This document shows, piece after piece, positions 34,691 to 46,619 of a stretch of 64,000 nt of DNA. This DNA comes from Trichobilharzia regenti. Lineage: Eukaryota > Platyhelminthes > Trematoda > Strigeidida > Schistosomatidae. The stretch lies in the NCBI GenBank assembly GCA_944472135.2, contig OX235270.1, positions 86,127,168 through 86,191,167 on the forward strand, written 5' to 3'. A program made the position numbers and the translations under genes. The notes under the pieces were generated by a model, which saw only the letters and a program-made list of their open reading frames with translations, was not told where the DNA came from and made no database searches. Every line of letters begins with the position of its first letter. Position 1 is the stretch's first letter.

Positions 34691-37600
34691 CTAGGATGGA
34701 AATTCGTCTGTTGGTTCATCCCCCGACTCTCGACTCTCAGCACCTTCTAGTAGGCGCAGTTTTCTAATATCTCGCACCAACATGCCACAACTTGTTCTCA
34801 CCTCAACCGTCCTCACCAATCCATCACCACTACAGATTAGCCTTACTACCACTCCCAAAGGCCACCTACCTTTGGCACATTTATCTGCTACTAATACTAT
34901 GTCACCAACCTTTAAGTTTCGGCACAACTTTTTCCACTTGTCCCCGGTTTGCAGTGTTAGAACATACTCCTTTAACCATCTTTTCCAAAATATATCTTTC
35001 ATGTGCCTGGCTTGTTTCCATCTTTTAATCGTAGGTATTCCTTCCCCGCTTGCGTCCTCTATGCCAGGGTTGCCTCTCAATAACAATAATTTATTTGGGG
35101 TTAACACATCAAAATCCTTGACGTCGTCCCTCACAGGTGATAACGGCTGGTCATTTAATATTCGTTCAGCTTCACAAAAAAATGTCTCCAGCGTTTCGTC
35201 ATTCAAACTCTGGTTTTTAATTATGGAGCTTAAAATACGCTTGATAATTCCTATAAGTCTTTCCCATAGCCCGCCTCTATGGCTGGCATGTGGTGGATTG
35301 AAGTGCCACTCGATGTTCCTTTTCAGTAACTCTTCCTGAACTCTCGTTTGAGGACCTTCGAAGTACTCTTTAAGCTCGGCGTGACAGCCAACAAAATTAG
35401 TCCCTCTGTCGCTGAACATCATCTTCGGTACACCCCGGCGATTTATAAATCTATGTAATGCTAGCACGAATGAATCAGTAGTTAGCGTATGAACCATCTC
35501 AATATGCACAGCTCTCATTTTCAAACAGGTGAATAAACAGCCATATCTTTTACATAGGGTTCTGCCTCTCTTCACTACAAAAGGTCCGAACAAATCCACC
35601 CCAACGTACTCAAATGGATAATTCCCTTCAGAAGCTTGCCACGCTGGGAGTGGTGCCATCATCTGCTGTACTGGACGAGCATTTCGGAGTTTACATTCCA
35701 TGCACTTATCAATTATTTTACGGACAGCGGTACCTCCCTTCACTATCCAGAACTTACATCGGATACTTGAACGTACTTGTGAAGTACCCAAATGACCTTC
35801 GAGAACATGGTAGTGTCTTATAATGAGATCAGTGACTGGATGGTAGCAAGGTAATAAAGCCGGATGACGGGTCTCATATGACGATTCTAACATTTGTGGA
35901 CGTCCAAAAACTTTGGCGATCCCTTCGGAAACTATCGGAGATAGTGTATCTAACCGCGCCTTTAAATATGCGAAATCAGGACTATCCTCCATGGCAAATT
36001 CAGCCAACGCTTCCCACTGAGCAGCCCTCAAAATCACTAACTCTGCATTTCTAATATCTTCGCCTCTCAAAGGTCCCACGTTCATATTATCACACCCTGC
36101 AAGATGCGTGACGTTTAAATACGTAACATATCGTGTCAACCACGAAACAGCCTTCAGTAGTTTGTACCAAGAAGAATAATATTTAAAAAGTGGATGTAAA
36201 CCTGAATGTCCCTCTTGAGTAGATGTTAAACTAACACTTGTCTTAAACTCCAAGACACACTCGCTTATCGGTGGTTCATCTTCTCTACGAGGCCACATAT
36301 TATCAGCTCGTAGCAAGAACTCTGGACCTTTCCACCACTTATTTTCAACCCCATTTATATCAATAACTCCTCGCGATTCCAGATCACCTGGATTTTTTCC
36401 AGACGGTACGTACCTCCACTGCTCAACAGTTGTTAGTTCAAGAATTTGAGATACTCTGTAAGCTACAAAACATGCATATCTTGCTGACTCGTTGCGCATA
36501 CAACACATCACAGACATCGAATCAGTCGAAAACGTTACGGGATGCTTGGGGTAATCCAACTCTTTACACACCGTTGTGAATAACTGCGCAGCTAGTAAGG
36601 CTGCATTAAGTTCTAATCTCGGAATCGAAACCGTCTTTAGAGGTGCGACTCTAGATTTACCCATCACCAGGCTAACATCTATATCATTCCTTAAGGTGGT
36701 TCTGATGTATACGGCTGCACCAAATCCAACCTCAGAGGCATCAGAAAAAACATGGAAGTCAATTATATCATGATTTCTCGACGGCTTAAGTGGACGTGAG
36801 ACGGAATGTAGATTCAGCATTCTTAAACTGTTAACCCACCCCTTCCACTCTTCTCTCTGCCTCTCACTTAATGGTTCATCCCACTGTAACCCTTTCCTGC
36901 GTATCTCTTGAAATAATCTCCTCGCTGGAAGTAGATAATGTGCTACTAATCCAAGTGGGTCAAACACGGACGACAACGCAGAGAGCACGCCTCTCCGTAT
37001 AACTGGCTTATCAATATCACCAACACTAAATCCAAAGGTATCAGAGTTCACATTCTATCTCATACCTAATGTGCGTTCAACTGGTAGAGTATCAACAGGC
37101 AAATCTCGTACGGTAGGTGCTCTGTCTTCTGGATCTATATGCTTCAAAACGTCTAGGCTGTTCGAGACCCACTTAGTTAGACGAAAGCCGGCCTTAGCTA
37201 ACACTTCAGTGATGCTTGTTGCAAATCTAACTGCAGACTTATCATCATCGAAGGAGGCTAAACAATCATCCACGTAGAAGCAACAACCTATGACATCCAG
37301 CAAATCATCAGAACCAAATGTGGACACTGCCTTTCGTAGAGCAAAATTAGCACAAAACGGGGAGGACGTGGCACCAAATGGATGCACTGTCATCCTATAT
37401 TCTGACACCTTACCACAAGGACCGTCATCAAACCACAAAAACCTCAAGTGATCTCTGTCACTCTCTGGCACCTTCACCTGTAGGAACATTTCCTCAATAT
37501 CCGCCGCGACAGCAACTGTAAACTTTCTGAATCTCAATAGCAGTCCCACTAATGAGCTTACGCAATCGGTTGGACCACTACTTCCCTTGTGTGTCGCCTT

Positions 37601-37741
37601 AAAATTCAAATTTGTGTGCCCCATCTTTAAACAACAGAAACACAACCGCTTCTGTTTTGCCACTTTTAACCCTCCTACGGGAGACATGGCAATGAAGCAA
37701 TTGCGATCACTCAATTGATGCGTGTTATGGCAAACAATACA
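34691..37741 (-). pseudogene. BEL family 1 pol: zinc knuckle, partial reverse transcriptase, RNase H, integrase
   Basis: One frame with a single TAG at 37,057-37,055, where LGMR-stop-NVNSDTFGF should have a tryptophan. Domains in order: zinc knuckle (CIVCHNTHQLSDRNC) and a fusion point near 37,610 where protease and the first half of the reverse transcriptase are missing. Next are the palm (ADIEEMFLQVKVP, MTVHPFGATSSPF, CCFYVDDCLASF with its catalytic YVDD) and the thumb. Then RNase H (FHVFSDASEVGFGAAVY, FSTDSMSVM). Last is the integrase (ECKLRN, YVGVDLFGPF, FSDRGTNFVG, GGLWERLIGI, i.e. D, D and E) and its C-terminal GDIVLVAD and RWPLGVV motifs. 786 codons are open after the stop. The copy is recent in sequence but cannot be autonomous without protease. 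Confidence 0.92.
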
Positions 37742-38458
37742 CTAATCCCCTCTCGTTGTGTCTTGAGCCTTCACTACAAATGCTTTCTTTATATTCACCG
37801 GTTCTTTAGGTTCTACTTCAGAATGCAAAATGCTGGCGGATCTGCCCATCGCTTGGTTGACACTGTCTTTCACCCGCCTCGCAATATCATCGAATCCAGG
37901 CTCCAAACCATCCTCCTTTAGCCGGGAACTAACCTTTATGAACTTCCTTTGTAGACAAACCAGTAATCGCTTGGCTACGGTCTCAAGCAAGGAACTTGAA
38001 TTCAATTCATCTAGGTAATTAAGACACACAAGAGTATTTCTATACACCATTAAACTGTCCAAGAACTCTGCGAGTTCCTCTGAATTATCGTTTAACTGTG
38101 ATCCATTACTCTTCACGGTCTCAAAAGCGTTACGGGATGTCACAAATGGTTTTCCAAACCTTTGACGTAGTATCCTCTTAGCCTGTGTATATCCTTCGTT
38201 CGAGGACATAAACTTACAGCAATGTATGGCTCTTGCAGCAACTCCAGTGTAACACCTTAACAAATACATTGACTTCATTTCGTCATTTAAAATAAAACCA
38301 CTCAGCATGACCTCAAACTCCTTGATAAACTGTAGGTAGTCGGCTTGGTTTCCATCAAAGTACCGAGGTTCAAACTGAGGAAGCCTTAAACGGCGAAGCG
38401 TGAACATCAGACTCATGCTGAGCACCATGCATATCATTACAATTAAGGGGCAACCCAT
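37742..38458 (-). pseudogene. BEL family 1 gag
   Basis: 238 open codons with gag signatures RYFDGNQADYLQFIKEFEVM, KRILRQRFGKPFV and ELAEFLDSLMVYRNTL. These match the gag of the 51-52 kb copy. It ends at TAG (37,744-37,742); the same frame continues straight on into the zinc-knuckle and pol. So gag and pol were one frame, as usual in BEL elements, and this TAG is a single-codon interruption. Confidence 0.88.
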
Positions 38459-38669
38459 CGTTACTTACTTTTTTGTCCGCTTCCATGGTGCCACGTCCGT
38501 TTCTTGACCCGGGGATTGTCCAACGTCACCGAATTGCGTTGATAATCCGCGTCCAAAGAGAAGCTGGCTGCAGGCCCAGTAGGCAATCCCGGAAGCTCCA
38601 GAAGGCACTCCAGAAAACGAAGAGATGAATAGAAACTTCTCCAGAAGGCGCTCCAAAACGAATAAAAAC

Positions 38670-38978
38670 TGTCGCAGAACTTATCCCCAAGTTCCCATTG
38701 CTACGAAGACACTCCGAACCGATAAATATTATGTACTTTCTTCGACTTTAACTCCAAAACACCAGTATTGTAAGAAGGAAGTTATACTGTTTGGCAATTA
38801 AATTGGAGAATAATACAAGTCTATAAACATATGTTTTATACGAAATTATTATGTACTTTTATTCGTTTTCGTTCGTCTTATTCACACTCGTACATGATGG
38901 GACCATTCGCGCGTTCGAATTGCCCACCAATGGCTACCACTTTCAAAAACAAACGTTCAATGTTCACGTCCATTGAGA
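38670..38978 (-). repeat. BEL family 1, 5' LTR (309 bp)
   Basis: Pairs with the split 3' LTR. They share the long segment around tatgtactttcttcgacttt and the segment ttattcgttttcgttcgtct. It ends GACA on the minus strand. Its first bases are mutated (TCTC for TGTC). Confidence 0.9.
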
Positions 38979-38983
38979 ACATG

Positions 38984-40565
38984 TTTGACACTCTTTTCTT
39001 CCTAACATTAATGCATAGTCATACTATGAGCCACCACGCTACCACATCCTACGTGATCTTTTACATATATGATTAGGGTGTTTGTGCATCTAGATTTATT
39101 CATACAAATATCATGCAATCTTTCTCATAATTTGCACTATCTGAAAGTGTGAGGAGCTAACAAGTCATTAATAGGCCATTACTCCAGCCACACTTATTCC
39201 TATGTGGTACTGTATTTCCCCATACCCTAAAGGTCCAGATAACCTAAGGATACTTGTTAACGGAAAGTGCTGCCATCAACAACAGCTCTCTTTACTGTCC
39301 TGGATGAATCCCAGACACCTTTGATAAAGCCTTTGCTAAGAGCAGTTCTGATGGCCTAACTAGTTTGACGTACTGAAACTTTTGTGACCCCTGAAAGTTG
39401 CGCAAAAAAATGATAAAAGTAATGAGCTGCACATTGTTGATGGAAGTATTCATCTGCTATGAATGCTTTAGGATTTCTTCAGCTATTACGCCAGTCGAAC
39501 CCTCTTCTCACTAGGTGTACGTATACGGCGGAGAAGCGATTACAGTGGAGGTGTGCTTCTGAACACCTGTGTTTCGCTCGATACTTATGAAACAAACATC
39601 AGTGATTCACGTCGCTGAGACATCAGTCCATAGGACTTTAGTTTCATTTAAGAATACTGTCGCTATCTCTCTTTTGAGACGCACATACGTGTATCATCTC
39701 TTGAGTTTTTTGAGTCACTTTTTGGTCAGGGGAAATCTACATGGCGATTGTGTATCTTTCGCTTCCAAGTAGACATTTTGTGACGTAAAAGACAGTGTGA
39801 ATGGGCTTGATGGAAGTGTTGTTCAGTCTATTGCATGTCCTAGCACTAGTTTGATGAAAAGTACTCGTTGTCTGAACTAGCGCAATAGACTGTTGAGTGG
39901 CGTTGGCATTGCATGTCCCTTTCATTCGAAAACTCGCTGAAAAATCTTAAGTTGTTAGCATACAGAAACGTGGGAATTATTCTACCGATGAAACATTTGA
40001 ATTTTCGTCTTGTGTTGCTTTTGGTTAAGTAACCAGACTGGAGACACTTTGAGGAGTAGTGTTCCTCGAATCTACTCAAGTATATCTTTTTCTCGGCTGT
40101 TTCAACACACATCGAGGTACGGGCGCTTAGAATTGATTGTGATTGACGGGTTCCTGCGGTAGTTTTTATACTAACTACGGTGTAAAGCTGTCTGGACTAT
40201 GAATCCCTAAAAGTAAGCAGACAGTCTCTAAACTTATGTTTACCAAAAACATTTCCGTTCTCCCATTAGAGAAAATGTTTCAGAGGCCTAAACACATAAT
40301 CTCTGTGTAGAGGTGTTGTTTGTAGTCAGTATTAGACATATGTCGATGACTCCTTCAGATTCTAAGTCCTTACCATAAGTCTTCAATTATTCTATAGTTA
40401 ATTCCAGTCGTCTCATCGCTTCGCTGATATAAATCGCTCATATAATAGGCAGCAAATTCGCCTCTGCGGCTTGTTCCATCCAGACATTAATTTGCGTTCG
40501 GCTGCTGCATGGTAGGAAACTTCGTTTTATATAACTTGAAACACCGATATATGATGCCAAACCCT
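38984..40565. other. No gene recognised
   Basis: About 1.6 kb between two BEL remnants. A minus frame at 40,112-39,846 has EEHYSSKCLQSG, vaguely like the link after a GIY-YIG core, too weak to call. Confidence 0.35.
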
Positions 40566-41134
40566 AGTCAATCAAGTCTCACAAACGGTTAATGACCAGC
40601 TCCTGCTACGCTGGACCTCACGTCGTCCCTCGAAGATTTTCAGAAACGCTTAGTATTACCGGACACAAAAACCAGAACACAGATTGGCAACTCAAAAACT
40701 CTTTATTCTAACACCAGGATATATCCAGCATTACAACTAAAGTCTAAGAACAATTATTACAACAATAAATCACGATATTACTTCTGACAGTTTTTTCTAA
40801 CTTCTTTCTGAACAGCGACCGATGAGACGATGACTGGTGTATTGATGACCCGCGAAAATTGTGGGGAAGTTAGGTTCGAGCAAACAACCATGAATCGATC
40901 GTTCAATCTTCAACTACATTGACACTCCCCGGCGAAGAAGGGATCCATCCCTTTTTTCCATCACGACCAATACACGTTGACTTGTATGCCATTGCGAGAA
41001 CCTGGGTCATACGGACAAAGCTGAAATGGAAAACAAACAAAAAAGCCAACACATCACAGGCATACCAACAGCACAATCTCACTCATCTACGACGACCTAC
41101 ACCTTCCAGTCAAAGGATTCCTCTTGACATCTTG
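40566..41134 (-). mobile_element. BEL/Pao family 2, 3' end: internal tail plus 359-bp LTR
   Basis: On the minus strand, internal tail (41,134-40,925, with aaaaaagggatggatccc as the polypurine tract) then the LTR (40,924-40,566, starting TGTCAATGTAG). From 40,577 to 41,133 it reads the same as 52,316-52,872. Upstream internal sequence is missing and the left LTR edge shows no target duplication partner. Confidence 0.9.
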
Positions 41135-41900
41135 TAACACAATCGCCACTTACTAGAATGGGCGTTGATAAAGCATATCCCCTGTTTGAAGTGGCGCCTT
41201 TGGCTTAACCTTGACGGCATTTGCGCGGTTTCGTTGATTCGAGTTGTGGCTAGTCGTCCAGCAAACGTAGTAGACGCTATTTCGCTGCTTATTTTGCTCT
41301 TGTTGGATGAATTTATATGAAAATTATTGTTCGATATTGTTCTTGAGCATTTGCTGATTGCTTGTGTGACAGGACGCTTAAATACATGGTTCATGCAGTG
41401 ATTTTTGGCATACCGAGTAAGCTTCGCGTACATTTCAACGACTGTCATTCGATAAATTTCTTTGCAGATTGGCGGAAACTTGTACTCGATCTCAAATTTC
41501 CCTATCAGCTATTGTGCAGTACCTATTACTGCTGCAGGAACCAAAGAATATGGTTGATATCGAATTCCTGCATCCTCCCGCACTTCTGTGTGTTGTTTTG
41601 ATAGAGGAAAGTCAATAGAATGCATAGATACAAGCGAAAATTAGTGTTCACAAATGGGCAGAAATTGCAATATGTTTTACGATCACTTATAACATTCACT
41701 GTTTTCTGCCGAAGTTTTTAAGTGAGTTAAATGCACACTGCAACATTTTAGTAATTTGGTGGATTTCAATACCATCCTCGTGATCAGGTACGTAAAGACA
41801 TCTGACGTGTGCGTCACTTTTTCCTACTAGTGAGTTTGGTTTCATAAACTTCCGATTTTTGTCATTGTCCTGACGCCACATTCGCGCTTGTTCGAAGTTA
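41110..41900 (-). other. Protein-like minus-strand stretch, unassigned
   Basis: Two frames look more protein-like than their surroundings. The first (about 41,893-41,696) includes MKPNSLVGKSDAHVRCLYVP and EIHQITKMLQCAF and ends at a TGA. The second (about 41,610-41,110) includes VREDAGIRYQPYSLVPAAVI, a TAG, then LIGKFEIEYKFPPICKEIYR and VVEMYAKLTRYAKNHCMNHV. I do not recognise the family. It may be two exons, a retrocopy of a host gene, or a decayed DNA transposon. Its 3' end overlaps the edge of the BEL fragment by about 25 bp. Confidence 0.4.
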
Positions 41901-44900
41901 ATTCACCAAATTATTTTAAAACCACGTAGAAGTAGTGTCCGACATCTCTTAAAGCTATGGACGTAAGGTTTAGAAGTGGTTGCTATATCCATTTAGGGAA
42001 GGCTCATCGATTTTTGCAAGTAAGGGCTACGCATCATATTCCTAAATGCCTCCAGAAGCAACAGAATCTTCAGAAGTTATTAATGGGGTCCCAGCTCCTC
42101 TATTTCGAAACATATTATAGGGACAGGTCATAAAACTGGCGTTTGCACATTCTTTAAACCTATCTGTAAAACGTGTTTGGATTGCATTCTAAAGTTTGTG
42201 GGAACCGAAGTGTGATTAGGAAGTTTAAACCACTTTTGTGAATTCCAAGACTATTCGTCATCACACGAAACCTTTGTTAAACTTTGTTTTGAAACTAGTC
42301 AGGGTAGATGTACTAGTCTCTCAGATATTTGGTTTAGTAATCTTCATTGTTATTTTGACCTTCAATATGTGGTTTTAATTCCACCTAAATTTATTTTCCA
42401 AACTTTTAACTGTATTAATTTCATATGTATTCCTATAACAAGTCCATGCGTGACCAGATTGTCTAAAATGTGTTGCACAAATACAACACTACACGACTCG
42501 GACAAATTACGTCTTCTTATTACTTCGTCTAAATATCCACTTGTGTCAAAAATAGTGACTGATGTAATCGCACATTGATATAAACTTTCATTAATTTTTA
42601 CTGTGCTGTCTCGTTAATATTATATTGGTAGTTATATTCATGTATGCACCCTGTGAACCCTTGTTTTCTTTTTTAGATAATCTGTAGTTCCAGTGACCTC
42701 GTGGGATTCATTGCTGAAGGAAGTGGTTTCCAGTACCGTTGATTTTGTATTTTGTGTCGAATCACTAATAAATGTATTCTCTATACCTCAAATAGACATT
42801 CTACTTGTTAATAGTCACTACTAACTTCATAGAATGTTGTGAGCTACAGAGTTATGGGGTTAGGGTCATGTGTTGTATTGAGTAGCGCGTTTAGAAAATA
42901 CGTCCGCCCCTGAGGAATATTGTCGTCAATATGGAGTACATTCTCGTGATAAATCTGTTAGCAGTAATTATTATCAGTACCTATATTTCGTATGGATGGT
43001 ACATAATGAAACGTACTAATTCAGTAGTCAAAGGTTAGAACTATCCGTTAAAATTGAAACAGGTGCTCATGTAAGGGAAAACTGATTAATCGGAATTTGA
43101 AACATCACGTAAGTGATAAAGTTTATAGCATCGTTTACATGCGAATAGTTAAGGTTATTTTTTTAGAAATGATGTTTACTCGTTGATGGTTTAAGGGATG
43201 TTGTGTTTGATAGGAAATAGATGGGACATTGTAACTGAAAAACAGTGTAACTGGATAAGCAACATCAGCTGGCCAGTATACACTTATTTTGAAGTAAAAC
43301 ACGATCGGGTAAAGTATTTCAAAGACAGGAGTAGAGCAGTCTTCTGAAACTATTAATTTATTGGGCAATTAAATTTGTCTTTGAATTAAGACTGAAAGTA
43401 AGCGGCATATTGGTAGGCTAAACGATAATCATTATTCGATTTCGTTAGAATAAGTATCCGAGTACTGTTTCACTCATCATTCTGTCTTTTGAATAACTTA
43501 GTAACATGGCGTTTACTTTCGGATCCAAATTACTAAGTAAAGGTTAATATCCCTAAGATTAAATTGTCGCCAAAGTAAGTAAATCTGTTCATATCTAGAA
43601 AATACTAAGGTTTGGAGTTATTTTTTTGCTACCACAACACCAGGTGACTCACCAATTAGTCACATCGTAAAACTAGATCTGTCAAAGACAGTCTACTTCT
43701 GAGTTCTAGTTTTATCATGAAGGATGAACCATACCCATAGGTTAATAGGATCAGACGGATGATGTCAATTCGAAACTAGGTATCTACGTTTCGCAGCTAC
43801 AGAAAACACCACGTTACAATCTATTCCTTTAATCGTGTCAATCAATGTGACATCAATTGAGACTAGAGAAGGAACACCACTGGTTTTCACAAAATTTATT
43901 TGTGTTCGTTAATATAATGTACATTCCGTAATTATAGGCAAACTAGGAAACGCACCAAGTCATCACATATACGAACAATAATTAAGCGCACAGGGTAGAG
44001 TAGATTTAAAGGAATGCCTACTCGATATGGCCCAGAGTTCATGTGGAGTAACACATGCCTACATCTGAAAGTGCGTGTGTAAGGTATCGCATTTCATCAG
44101 CCTTTCGTGTAAGTGACTCAATGGGTCGCCTCCATATTTAACAAATGCTCAGTCCATGAATTCTACTTGTACCTGTAAAACACAAACAATACCCTGCTGG
44201 GATATGGTGCTGTGTTACACCAGAGTCCCTCAGTTTACAGATAAATCACACCTAATATCAGTATTACCGCTTTTAGTTGAAAAAGTCATTCGACTGTGTC
44301 ACAAATGCTTTTGGCTGGATTCCTCAGTGCCAAGTATTATTCCTTATGAGAGTGCATTGAAGAAACCCTGTAGGGTGATATTGAAGCTTCGCCGAAAATT
44401 GAATAGAAGCATTCCACTCATACAAGATGGATGCAGTAAAGAATACATTATTAACTCATTGCGCTCACTCCTACATTACCCTATAAAATTCTCTAGTTTT
44501 GAAATGAAACATGCACATATATATTGTGTCGTTTACTTCAGATACACACTAATATCTAAATTTCATACGCCTTCTGTCTCAATACTCCATGTAATAACAG
44601 TTTGATAGCTATTTACGAATGCAGTAATAAGTATTTCATGGGCCACGAGTAGCACTTGGTATTCAGCAGAGGTATGGGCACTTAGTGATTGTAATTTAGA
44701 GAACTGATACGACAAGGTTAGCTTTTTTCTAATATATACGCAACTATCAACACAATGAAAAGATAATGACGAATTGTTATCACAAGCATTCTATTTACTA
44801 TGGAGGGAATGTTATTACAAACTAGCTTCACAGTAACATGTACAAGTCTTGCATGTCATTGCATCAGTAATATTAGCACACTAATTGTATTACGGCCAAA

Positions 44901-45084
44901 TGTAAATGATTTAAAGGCATCGTAACAATAACTTTGCGGGAGGTAGATGTATTGAAAGACTGCTTGCAGACACTATGCATGACGACATCTGGTAGAATGT
45001 CTACGGAGACTGACAACCTGCAATGAGGAAGACAAAAATGAAACAATTAGGAGACACATAACGCACAAGATAAGTATTTTTGAT
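41901..45084. other. Mostly unrecognised sequence with one long open frame
   Basis: Contains the repeat copy at 42.45 kb. A plus frame of 149 codons at 44,156-44,605 (starting MNSTCTCKTQTIPCW) has no recognised domain; a frame this long is borderline for chance in 64 kb of AT-rich DNA. Confidence 0.35.
42445..42540 (+). repeat. Dispersed repeat related to the 16.8-kb palindrome arms
   Basis: Shares gaccagattgtctaaaatg, tgttgcacaaatac and gacaaattacgtcttcttat with 13.4 kb and the palindrome arms, at about 75-80% similarity by eye. Confidence 0.6.
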
Positions 45085-45245
45085 ATAAGCATAAAACTTG
45101 GGCACTGTGGTAGAGTATAACTCCATTATGGATACGATTTTATTTTGGTAAATCACACAGTGTTGGACAGCAATATTACTTGGTGGCGTTTTGAGCACAA
45201 ACTATTGCTCATCATCATATCAAGTCAGTCACACAACTTTTTGCC
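45085..45245 (-). repeat. Dispersed stem-box repeat
   Basis: Minus strand: atgatgatgagcaatagttt then gtgctcaaaacgccacc, followed by the gagttatactctaccacagt segment. Same arrangement as 14.4-14.6 kb. Confidence 0.65.
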
Positions 45246-45714
45246 TCATTCATATACATGAGTATTTTACTTAAGCGTACTACAGGGATAAAAGGTCACT
45301 CGTCTCATTCACTTCTATTCACACCATTTCTTACGTCCATGTTACTGACTTTTGGTTTATGTTTTCCTCTTCGGTGCACTTTATCTGGACAGTTTAAGGA
45401 ATCGGGAAATGCATAGAGTACTTAGGAAACGGCATGAATAATTGTTTAAGCTAATTAACACTAGGTAGTTGTGACACTACGCATTTGTAGTGACAAAGCT
45501 GACTGACTGAGTTTTAACATGGAACTCAGCACAGAAGTGTAGCAGTTCGATTTGTGACGTTCCACACTTGAAAAATATTATATTTGGTTGGTAATAAGCA
45601 TAACATATTTCATCAGATGTGTTTCAACTTCGCAGTTGGGCTACGTGATAAAATTAACTAACTAATGAGATATAACGAGACAGAGTGTGAGAGTTATCTC
45701 GGGTAAGAGGAGAA

Positions 45715-46565
45715 ATTATTGTAAGATCACTTTTTCAGTTAGACAAGAACTAAATGAAAAATACGATTACCATTTGTTGACATTTTGCCTATTTTTATCC
45801 CCGTTTTAACATTTCACTATACCTGGACTATAGATCATTCTGACAGACTGATTTTCAACATAGAAGCGTGCACACAAGTGCACCCGCTTAAGTTACCACG
45901 TTCCATGTAGCACACAAAGGTAGAGGAAAAAATAAATTAAATGGAACTCTAATGAACATAAATGTGATGAAAACCGAACAGTCATATGGAAAAAATATAA
46001 GGGTTGCTCAGATATGTGCGATTACACAGAGTGAATGCATCTGTGTCATTAACAACGTTTGAAATCACATTTCTACTTAACACTAAGCTTAACCCCAATA
46101 TTACTCACCATATTAGACTACTTAACACAGAAGAAAGGGTACAGACACTACGATCAAAAACCAGTAGTCTTTTCATATCTTCCAGTTTCAATGGTCACTT
46201 CTCGCAGCCTAAGTGGACAATACCATCAGCATACAAAAAGTTGACAAGACTGTTCCCTGGTAAGGGCCTAAAGTGAGTAACAGACAATTCGGTTAATACA
46301 TTTATGATGAAAGTGAACTAAAATAAGGACGACAGTTGTAGAAATGAGCCTTGTACTACATCCTTCTTTGAAATATCAGTTCCTTCATAGTTTAGTTTCA
46401 GTAATAAGTGAATGGAATGTAGTCTACAGATTCATGAAATTCGCATACTGACGTACTACTTTCCTAGAATCCTAGTTGATGTCTCCTCAGGAAAGTGGGA
46501 AATGAGCATTGCACTTGCGTAAACTCAATAGGCTGTGAACTGCTGGCAATGAAAACGACAACAAT
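45715..46565 (-). mobile_element. LINE remnant, direct-repeat copy 1
   Basis: The minus strand carries a catalytic box FLYADGIVHLG joined after a few residues to PLKLEDMKRLLVFD, a C-terminal motif. The intact family has well over 100 residues between these. The same joined arrangement occurs at 48.1-48.3 kb. The non-coding parts also align, for example ttccatgtagcacac and gattacacagagtgaatgca. Same LINE type as 20.9 kb. Confidence 0.7.
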
Positions 46566-46619
46566 TTTTGGTATTACTTAATTCCAAAAACGATCACATA
46601 ATCTTTTATTCCGACTTCT

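Larger units (their letters stand above)
32102..38978 (-). mobile_element. BEL/Pao LTR retrotransposon (family 1), with nested RTE insertion
   Basis: The outer boundaries are fixed by the direct repeat ACATG at 32,097-32,101 and 38,979-38,983. On the minus strand the order is: 5' LTR (38,978-38,670), leader, gag-pol (38,458-34,691), an untranslated stretch with a purine-rich tract just before the LTR, and a 3' LTR. The 3' LTR is split into 34,426-34,245 and 32,228-32,102 by an RTE insertion of about 2 kb. Without the insert the element is about 4.9 kb, short for BEL, because protease and the front of the reverse transcriptase are deleted. Schistosome BEL elements of the Sinbad type are the closest match I know. 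Confidence 0.92.

Noticed and set aside
44156..44605. 149-codon plus-strand frame, considered as a novel single-exon gene
   Set aside because: No domain, signal peptide or homologous copy seen. One frame of this length is roughly expected by chance in 64 kb of AT-rich DNA read in six frames. Kept only as a note.
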